Part shown: positions 58,349 through 64,000 of the stretch, in pieces
Numbering within the stretch: the stretch's first letter is position 1
How the letters are laid out: every line of letters starts with the position of its first letter
Source: Carboxylicivirga fragile
GTDB lineage: Bacteria; Bacteroidota; Bacteroidia; Bacteroidales; Marinilabiliaceae
Length of the DNA: 64,000 nt
NCBI GenBank assembly: GCA_025499625.1
Contig: JAFMVD010000025.1
Coordinates: 16,567 to 80,566 of the forward strand
Direction of reading: 5' to 3'
Made by a program: the position numbers and the translations under genes
Notes under the pieces: model-generated
The model's input: the letters and a program-made list of their open reading frames with translations, nothing else
What the model was told of the DNA's origin: nothing
Database searches by the model: none

Positions 58349-59308
58349 TTATAAAACGGCAACAGATTTAACTAATTCATCAATAACCTGATCAGGGCTT
58401 ACACGCTGAGCATTGGCCTCGTAGCTCAAAATTAAGCGATGACGCAATACTTCATGAATGACCTCACGAACATCATCTGGTTCAATGTAAGTTCGTTCAT
58501 TTAGCCAGGCCATGACACGGGCACATTTCTCAAGCGCTATTGTTCCGCGTGGACTAGCACCAAAATCGATCCACCTATCCAAATCTTCACTGTATTTAGA
58601 AGGATTACGAGTGGCATTAATTAAATCAACAATGTATTTACGAGAGGCTTTCGACACTTCAATTTTCTTGATTTCTTCGCGAGCTTTAAAAACCACCTCC
58701 TGCGAAATGGGTTTATTAGTAATGAATTCTCCACGACTTTCAGCACTAACTAATTCCAGTATCTTCTCTTCTGATTCACTATCGGGGTATTCCATCAGGA
58801 TTTTCATCAGGAAACGATCCATCTGCGCCTCGGGTAAGGGATAAGTTCCTTCTTGTTCCACTGGATTTTGAGTTGCCATCACAAGAAATAGATCTTCCAT
58901 TTTATAAGTTTTACCAGCGACAGTTACCTGACGCTCTTCCATAGCTTCAAGTAAAGCTGCCTGTACTTTGGCCGGAGCACGATTTATTTCATCAGCTAAA
59001 ACCAGATTGGCAAATATCGGACCTTTCTTAAAAACAAAAGGATCCTTTAACTCAGGTTGAAAAATCTCTGTGCCGGTAATGTCAGATGGCAATAAATCAG
59101 GTGTAAACTGAATACGTGACAAACTAGCTCGCAACTCTTTTGACAAACTTTTTATAGCTCTGGTTTTGGCCAAACCAGGTAGGCCTTCTAATAACAAATT
59201 GCCGTCAGCCAAAAAGACCACCAATATTTTTTCAACCACTCCCGATTGACCAATAATGGATTGGTTAATTCTATTTTGCAGTTCTTTGATTTTCTCTAGA
59301 GCATTCAT
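58349..59308 (-). CDS. moxR: MoxR-type AAA+ ATPase
   Basis: A 319-residue AAA+ protein that acts as a chaperone for metal-dependent VWA proteins. Walker A is LLEGLPGLAKTRAI near 35-48, Walker B LVLADEINRAPAKVQAALLEAM near 98, sensor 1 MATQNPVEQEGTYPLPEAQ and arginine-finger context MDRFLMKI. It is the first gene of the six-gene Bat operon. I find no clean -33/-7 promoter upstream. Confidence 0.94.
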   Translation of the reverse strand: MNALEKIKELQNRINQSIIGQSGVVEKILVVFLADGNLLLEGLPGLAKTRAIKSLSKELRASLSRIQFTPDLLPSDITGTEIFQPELKDPFVFKKGPIFANLVLADEINRAPAKVQAALLEAMEERQVTVAGKTYKMEDLFLVMATQNPVEQEGTYPLPEAQMDRFLMKILMEYPDSESEEKILELVSAESRGEFITNKPISQEVVFKAREEIKKIEVSKASRKYIVDLINATRNPSKYSEDLDRWIDFGASPRGTIALEKCARVMAWLNERTYIEPDDVREVIHEVLRHRLILSYEANAQRVSPDQVIDELVKSVAVL

Positions 59309-59670
59309 AAGGTTATATCTAGTTTCTATGGGTACAGCCCATAAATGATATTCATATTACGGTTTCATATACACACAGCAATATACCTAAATGAATTGTT
59401 ATTAGAAAGGGGTAATACTACACTATTAGATGAATTAACCATTATTTCAAGCGTCACTTAACAATGCTTATAGGCACAAGTAATAGCAATTGGATAAAAT
59501 CATACTTGCCAATACAGACCTTATCCATATTTTACATCAAGTCAATCAAAGCGCCCAACAAGATCGGCATTAAAATAAATGTAATTCGGAACATCCCATC
59601 TTGAATTTCTTCGTATTAATCCAATAGAAACTTTCCCTTTTAAATTCAATTTTATTGTGCAAACAGAAAC

Positions 59671-59684
59671 TTCGATATATCGAA
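59671..59684. repeat. Perfect 14-bp palindrome TTCGATATATCGAA
   Basis: An uninterrupted palindrome in the long spacer upstream of the GH97 gene. Its size fits a dimeric regulator site, but no regulator gene is adjacent. Confidence 0.45.
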
Positions 59685-59820
59685 ATGACCGAACCACAAA
59701 TGACACAAGTTCACCGATTCTTTTCTAAAAAAACATTGACTTGCTTTATCCGTAATAATATTTTAGATTGTCACTCATACCATATTTTGTACGATCGCGT
59801 TTATCAAGCCGTTTTAGCCG

Positions 59821-59838
59821 GCCAAATTTATATTTGGC
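59821..59838. repeat. Inverted repeat GCCAAAT-TTAT-ATTTGGC with a -7-like box
   Basis: A 7-bp stem around 4 bases, overlapping TATATTTG (59829-59836), an exact TAnnTTTG match. A regulator bound here would cover such a promoter, so an operator is possible. It lies 179 bases before the GH97 ATG. Confidence 0.4.
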
Positions 59839-59965
59839 ACAATCTTCACAAAAACCAAATCCATTACAGTATTCTCTCGATACTCCTCAAACGATTGCGG
59901 AAAGCAAATTCAAAGCAAACAATTACTTAATTCACTGCAAACCTTCCTCTTAACACTTCATCACA

Positions 59966-59995
59966 TTGTTTATCTCTTCCATTCTAAGTATTTTG
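59966..59995 (+). promoter_or_regulatory. Promoter-like pair before the GH97 gene
   Basis: TTG (59966-59968) and TATTTTG (59989-59995) are separated by 20 bases; the second element is one base short of TAnnTTTG. The resulting leader would be only about 12-15 bases. Confidence 0.3.
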
Positions 59996-60016
59996 CATAC
60001 TTCTAAAATCCACATT

Positions 60017-62026
60017 ATGAAGTTAATTTATCTAGCAGTACTTATTACGCTTTTCGCCTCTTGCACATTTAGCAAACAGACTCTTATTTCGCCTGATTCA
60101 AACATTCAGCTCAATTTTGAAAACAATGAAGGACAAACCATGTATTCGGTGATTAAAGGCAAGGAAATAATAATTCAACCTTCATTACTTGGCTTTAATT
60201 TTAAAGAACAAGGAGCACTAGACAGCAAATTTAGAATTCTTGGCACCAAAAATAAATCGCACGATGAAGAATGGACTGCGCCATGGGGGCCGAATAAACA
60301 AATACATAATGAGTATAACGAATTAGAAGTTAGACTTCTTCATGAAACTAGTAAAATTAAGCTTCACCTTATATTTCGAGTGTTCAACGATGGTGTAGCA
60401 TTCCGATATGTCTTCCCTGAACAGGAAAATTTGACCGACTTTGTTATATTGGATGAATTAAGCGAATTTGCCTTAGCAGATAATCACACTAGCTGGTGGA
60501 TCGAAGCCGATTACGACACATATGAAAAGCTATATAAGAAAACACTCGTATCAGAAGCAACTCATGTGAATACGCCAATAACTATGCGCAGTAAGAGTGG
60601 TACACATATTAGCTTGCACGAAGCAGCCCTCACCGATTATGCTGGAATGACACTTCAATTAAAAGAAGGTAGCAATACCTACGTAAGCACATTAGTACCT
60701 TGGGCCGATGGCACAAAAGTTAAGGCCTCTGCCCCATTCAAAACACCATGGCGAACCATTTTAATTACCGATAATGCTGCACAACTAGTAGAATCTAATA
60801 CAATACTTAACCTAAATGAGCCCTGTAAAATAGTAGATACTTCATGGATTGAGCCAATGAAATACATTGGTATTTGGTGGGGCATGCACATTGGTACTGA
60901 GACTTGGGTGGAAGGCGATAGGCATGGAGCCACAACCGAAAATTCGAAGCGTTACATCGATTTTGCAGCTGAAAATAACATTGGTGGAGTCGTTATTGAG
61001 GGTTGGAACTCTGGATGGGATAAATGGGGAGCAAAGGATGCTTTTGACCATGTATCATCGGCTTCTGATTATAATCTGGAAGAAGTTGCCGCATATGCCA
61101 AAACGAATAATGTTGATTTAATTATGCATCACGAAACTGGCGGTGATGCCGAGGGCTACGAAAAACTAATGGTGCCCGCTTTTGAACTTTGTCAGAAATT
61201 AGGAATTAGAGCCTTGAAAACAGGTTATGCAGGAGGTATCTATCCTCGAGGTGAGCACCACCATGGTCAATACATGGTTCGCCATTATCAAAAGGTTGTT
61301 GAAACAGCAGCTAAGTACGGTATCATGATAAACGCCCACGAACCCATTAAAGCCACTGGCAAACGCCGCACTTGGCCAAACATGATGACACGCGAAGGTG
61401 TAAGAGGTATGGAGTGGAATGCCTGGAGCACAGGTAATCCACCATCACACACTTTAATCATTCCTTTTACACGTATGCTAGGCGGTCCGGTTGATTATAC
61501 CCCGGGTACCTTTGATGTAATGCTTACTAATTTCAAGAATGAACGTGTTGCTTGGAATACGGATGATTTAAGCGTAACCAGAGTACATACAACATTGGCC
61601 AAGCAATTGGCGCTTTCGGTGATCTTATATAGCCCACTGCAAATGGCAAGTGATATAATCGATAATTACGTTGACCACCCTGCCATGAAATTCCTGAATG
61701 ATTTGGATGTAGATTTTGATGAAACCAAAATACTAAATGCATCAATTGGCGAATACATAACTATGGTTCGAAGAAGTGGTAGTACCTGGTACTTGGGAAG
61801 CGCCACTAATGAAGAAGCTCGAGAAATTGATATCAATCTCGATTTTCTGGATGCTGGTAAAGTGTACGATGCTATCATCTACGCCGATGCCGAAACAACT
61901 CATTGGGAAACAAACGCAACGGATTACACCATTCAAACTGCCACTTTCAAAAAAGATGATACATTAATGCTTAAACTTGCATCTGGAGGAGGCCAAGCAA
62001 TTGTTTTTAAGGAAAGTAGAAAATAA
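60017..62026 (+). CDS. GH97 alpha-glucosidase, inverting (SusB-like) type, lipoprotein
   Basis: Releases glucose from alpha-glucans or maltooligosaccharides in the periplasm. The 669-residue protein from ATG 60017 has a lipobox (LFASC, Cys at 16). It shows the GH97 N-terminal beta-sandwich, then IGIWWGMHIGTETW, HHETGGD (E373), YPRGEHHHGQY, NAHEPIKATG (E442), VRGMEWNAW (E466) and GGPVDYTPGTF. The spacing 69 and 24 between the three Glu is the same as between E439, E508 and E532 of SusB, so an inverting mechanism with calcium is expected. No susC/susD genes are near. The ATG upstream at 59966 gives no signal peptide. Confidence 0.93.
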   Translation: MKLIYLAVLITLFASCTFSKQTLISPDSNIQLNFENNEGQTMYSVIKGKEIIIQPSLLGFNFKEQGALDSKFRILGTKNKSHDEEWTAPWGPNKQIHNEYNELEVRLLHETSKIKLHLIFRVFNDGVAFRYVFPEQENLTDFVILDELSEFALADNHTSWWIEADYDTYEKLYKKTLVSEATHVNTPITMRSKSGTHISLHEAALTDYAGMTLQLKEGSNTYVSTLVPWADGTKVKASAPFKTPWRTILITDNAAQLVESNTILNLNEPCKIVDTSWIEPMKYIGIWWGMHIGTETWVEGDRHGATTENSKRYIDFAAENNIGGVVIEGWNSGWDKWGAKDAFDHVSSASDYNLEEVAAYAKTNNVDLIMHHETGGDAEGYEKLMVPAFELCQKLGIRALKTGYAGGIYPRGEHHHGQYMVRHYQKVVETAAKYGIMINAHEPIKATGKRRTWPNMMTREGVRGMEWNAWSTGNPPSHTLIIPFTRMLGGPVDYTPGTFDVMLTNFKNERVAWNTDDLSVTRVHTTLAKQLALSVILYSPLQMASDIIDNYVDHPAMKFLNDLDVDFDETKILNASIGEYITMVRRSGSTWYLGSATNEEAREIDINLDFLDAGKVYDAIIYADAETTHWETNATDYTIQTATFKKDDTLMLKLASGGGQAIVFKESRK

Positions 62027-62043
62027 ACCAACTAAAAATACTC

Positions 62044-62073
62044 AAAACACCTCTCACCGTTGGGAGGTGTTTT
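62044..62073. terminator. Bidirectional terminator between GH97 and lipocalin genes
   Basis: AAAACACCTC / GAGGTGTTTT form a 10-bp stem around 10 bases, with T-runs on the plus strand and A-runs on the left. The lipocalin stop codon lies within the loop. Confidence 0.75.
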
Positions 62074-62614
62074 TTATTACCTCATCTTTAAATTGCTCCA
62101 CCTTAATAAGTTGATTCACATCGTAACCTCTTTTCACAAGTTTGTCGAGCAATTCTTCATACAGCGAATCTTCAATAATGGGTGTTCTCGATAATATCCA
62201 AAGGTATTTATCAGAGCTGCTACCGATAAGCGCCCATTGGTAATCCTTATCTAAATCTAGCACAAAATAATCGCCATAAAAGATCCAGAAGAAAGATACT
62301 TTTAGCTTGGAGGGAATAGTTGGATTAGGGATTTTTGCCTTTCCTATGGCCTCAGATCGCTCCCCATTAAGTGATCCTTTATAACCAGAATTAATCACCT
62401 TTAATTTGCCATCGGCACGAAATGAATAATTAGCAGTAACACCAACCATATCACGCTCAAAACGATGATCGTATCGTGCAATTTCATACCATGTACCCAA
62501 GTACCGGTTGATATCTAATTCTTTTACAACTGTTTTATCAATCATCGATTCTTGACCATTACATGCAGTGAATAAAAAGACCATAACCAAGCCTAAACCT
62601 ATATTTTTTCCCAT
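62054..62614 (-). CDS. Lipocalin family lipoprotein (Blc-like)
   Basis: A 186-residue outer-membrane-type lipocalin that may carry lipids or other hydrophobic molecules. The lipobox is LFTAC (Cys at 18). The lipocalin signature is LGTWYEIARYDHRFER around 40-55; further strands follow as in Blc (VTANYSFRADGKL, FFWIFYGDYFVLDLD, WALIGSSSDKYLWILSRTP). Its start overlaps the stop of the upstream gene by 16 bases. Confidence 0.92.
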   Translation of the reverse strand: MGKNIGLGLVMVFLFTACNGQESMIDKTVVKELDINRYLGTWYEIARYDHRFERDMVGVTANYSFRADGKLKVINSGYKGSLNGERSEAIGKAKIPNPTIPSKLKVSFFWIFYGDYFVLDLDKDYQWALIGSSSDKYLWILSRTPIIEDSLYEELLDKLVKRGYDVNQLIKVEQFKDEVIKNTSQR

Positions 62615-63027
62615 TCCTCAATTCCTCCTGCAATAATTTTAAATAATGGGTGTACATCAAAGTGATCGTTATTTATGTACGTACTGTATTTCTGTATGTC
62701 TCTCTTTTTTAACTTTAATAATAGATGCTGAATTTCAAAATCCATTTGTCCATTTGTTACATCAATAAATTCCACCGCTTCTATTTCAACAAACTTAGTC
62801 CTATCAAAGTTATAGCCTCTAGTATTTGCCTCGTCCCATACTTTCTGCAAATAGTAATTAATCGAATTAATAGGTTTTAGTGTTGCTTTGAAACGATCCA
62901 GTTGCGGGTGATTTTTATAGCCTTTCGTTTTACCTTCTAAGACATTCTTAGCTAACAAGGTTTCACGCCATAATGCAACAAGTCCTTTCGCATCAAGGTA
63001 TTTTGGGTGAAGCGACCAAATTCTCAT
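62599..63027 (-). CDS. Pyrimidine-dimer DNA glycosylase family protein (Pyr_excise)
   Basis: A 142-residue protein that begins MRIWSLHPKYLDAKGLVALWRETLLA and continues LEGKTKGYKNHPQLDRF; this start is the hallmark of the small bacterial family annotated as pyrimidine dimer glycosylase/endonuclease V-like. T4 endonuclease V uses an N-terminal Thr as nucleophile; here residue 2 is Arg, so activity on UV dimers is uncertain. It lies upstream of and overlaps the lipocalin gene. Confidence 0.78.
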   Translation of the reverse strand: MRIWSLHPKYLDAKGLVALWRETLLAKNVLEGKTKGYKNHPQLDRFKATLKPINSINYYLQKVWDEANTRGYNFDRTKFVEIEAVEFIDVTNGQMDFEIQHLLLKLKKRDIQKYSTYINNDHFDVHPLFKIIAGGIEEWEKI

Positions 63028-63131
63028 CTTCTTTTGTTTAATTTATTATTACAATAACTATAACAAGAAAGAGTCAAATAAGATCATTCCAATTACAAAC
63101 AACGCATTTCAAGCAGACAGGTTACTAAAAT

Positions 63132-63875
63132 TTAATCACAAAGATAATGGGCTGATACTTGATATTTACTTTCGCTTTTATCTATAACCAATACACCACT
63201 GTCAGTAGCGTTTAACTCTCCAAGCAGGTCTCCTTTATTGTTCCAAAAGGCACTTCTACCACCAGCTTCCGCTCCATAGCAACTTCCTACATAATTAGAC
63301 ATTAGCACGTCCATTGAATTTCTTTGTGCATACCCACTAAGCTTTCCATGGGCTCCTTCGATACTTGCTGGTGTATAAAATATACTGGGTAAATAAATAG
63401 TGGCTCCATCCTGCGATGCCTTTTGCGGATGTTCCTCGTGTTCGATATCCGCACAAATAGCAGGAGCAAAATGCTCATCATTGAGGCTAAGTATTGGAGC
63501 TTCTTGCTGTGATGGCACATAAAATTTTTCCTCTCCATCGTGAAGAAACTGTTTGGTATACATGTCTAAATAATCATTAGGACCAAGCATGTAGGCACCA
63601 ATGTGTAATTGTTTATTTTTATAGATTGGCGCGCCAGCTACAATGTGCATGTTATAATCTTCGGCTTTATCTACCAATATGTTAATGGCTGCATCAAACT
63701 CCGTTAGCGCTAGCTTGTGGCCTTGCTCTCGCACATAACCCGTTACGGATAATTCAGGAAATATCAACAGTTCAACACTATGTTGAGCGGCCAGATGTAT
63801 TAAACGAAAATGCTCTTCTACATTATCATGAATGGCTCCTTGGACAGGATTTGATTGAGCAGCTGCAAATATCAT
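63132..63875 (-). CDS. Nitrilase-superfamily carbon-nitrogen hydrolase
   Basis: A 247-residue amidase-type enzyme. The catalytic triad is visible: E41 in LIFPELSVTGY, K108 in MYTKQFLHDGEE and C141 in PAICADIEHEEHP. The residue after Cys is usually Tyr or Trp in well-known members and Ala here, so the substrate may differ. Domain length is near the family minimum. There is a 104-base gap to the next gene with nothing evident in it. Confidence 0.88.
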   Translation of the reverse strand: MIFAAAQSNPVQGAIHDNVEEHFRLIHLAAQHSVELLIFPELSVTGYVREQGHKLALTEFDAAINILVDKAEDYNMHIVAGAPIYKNKQLHIGAYMLGPNDYLDMYTKQFLHDGEEKFYVPSQQEAPILSLNDEHFAPAICADIEHEEHPQKASQDGATIYLPSIFYTPASIEGAHGKLSGYAQRNSMDVLMSNYVGSCYGAEAGGRSAFWNNKGDLLGELNATDSGVLVIDKSESKYQVSAHYLCD

Positions 63876-64000
63876 AGGTGTATCGATTTGGGACAGTGCG
63901 AATATAGTAATACCGTTTACAAACCAAAACGATTGATAAAAAAATCAATCTGTGCTTTTGTATCGGCATTAACCATTGTAATTAGCAAAATGATTTATCA

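Larger units (their letters stand above)
59309..60016. other. 708-base intergenic region before the GH97 gene
   Basis: Divergent spacer between moxR and the alpha-glucosidase. Short open frames in it (for example 59655-59930) lack family features and start context, so I do not call genes. It contains a perfect 14-bp palindrome, a 7-bp inverted repeat with an internal TAnnTTTG box and a promoter-like pair near its right end. The length is unusual for this compact window. Confidence 0.55.

Noticed and set aside
59655..59930. 91-codon open frame in the long spacer before GH97
   Set aside because: No recognisable domain, no start signal, overlapping alternative frames of similar length, and composition like noncoding DNA.
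63917..63994. Minus-strand tail reading MVNADTKAQIDFFINRFGL near the right edge
   Set aside because: It looks like a protein C-terminus, but two stop codons lie in frame just upstream at 63995-64000, so it cannot be tied to a longer gene within the window.

Overview
The window looks like chromosome from a gliding, pigmented, aerobic member of the Bacteroidota, closest in style to marine Cytophagia or Flavobacteriia. The evidence is AT-rich DNA, start codons that mostly lack a strong Shine-Dalgarno, TAnnTTTG-type -7 boxes, a PorZ-like type IX secretion protein with its own C-terminal sorting domain, an F-type ATP synthase split into atpDC and a bactofilin-led atpBEFHAG operon, a 3-hydroxylated carotenoid cluster and a Bat/MoxR operon. 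The genus cannot be fixed from sequence alone. I see no rRNA, tRNA, insertion sequence, prophage or CRISPR array.

Layout. 1-7608 (minus): edge of a secreted protein, a family 9 glycosyltransferase, atpC and atpD, a polyprenyl diphosphate synthase, an RND/MMPL exporter and a RidA-fold protein. 7807-25362 (plus): a chemosensory region of about 17.5 kb with YfiR, MCP, STAS, CheY, a lone HPt protein, CheA, two CheW, CheR, a kinase-like protein lacking its phospho-acceptor His, CheD, CheB, a GAF/PAS sensor, two more CheR-like proteins, a receiver-less CheB, a GAF protein and a SpoIIE/PP2C phosphatase. It ends in a terminator at 25384. 25511-29456 (plus): crtI-crtB-unknown-crtZ-crtY, predicted to turn GGPP into zeaxanthin.

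29493-35019 (minus): an operon of a SiaB-type kinase, a SiaC/DUF1987 phosphoprotein, a TerB-FHA-like-ABCG transporter fusion, a lipoprotein and a small secreted protein, with a good promoter. This is the best candidate for a poorly described system. 35344-43105 (minus): a Gfo/Idh/MocA oxidoreductase, a large membrane-anchored propeller-like protein, porZ overlapping rdgB, and a tandem universal stress protein. 43195-45021 (plus): an adenylate-type class III cyclase fused to an HD domain. 45088-50751: bactofilin, a 4-TM protein and the ATP synthase operon. 50870-52809: a small conserved membrane protein convergent with a periplasmic-binding-domain sensor kinase. 52914-59308 (minus): moxR-DUF58-DUF4381-batA-batB/C fusion-batD. 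60017-62026 (plus): an inverting-type GH97 alpha-glucosidase. 62054-63875 (minus): lipocalin, pyrimidine-dimer glycosylase family protein and nitrilase-family hydrolase.

Working together: the diphosphate synthase may feed the carotenoid cluster. The chemosensory proteins probably steer surface motility or another non-flagellar output, because no flagellar genes are present. A STAS protein at the start and a SpoIIE phosphatase at the end of that cluster, plus the nearby SiaB/SiaC pair, suggest Ser/Thr partner-switching layered on the His-Asp chemotaxis pathway. This last point is inference.
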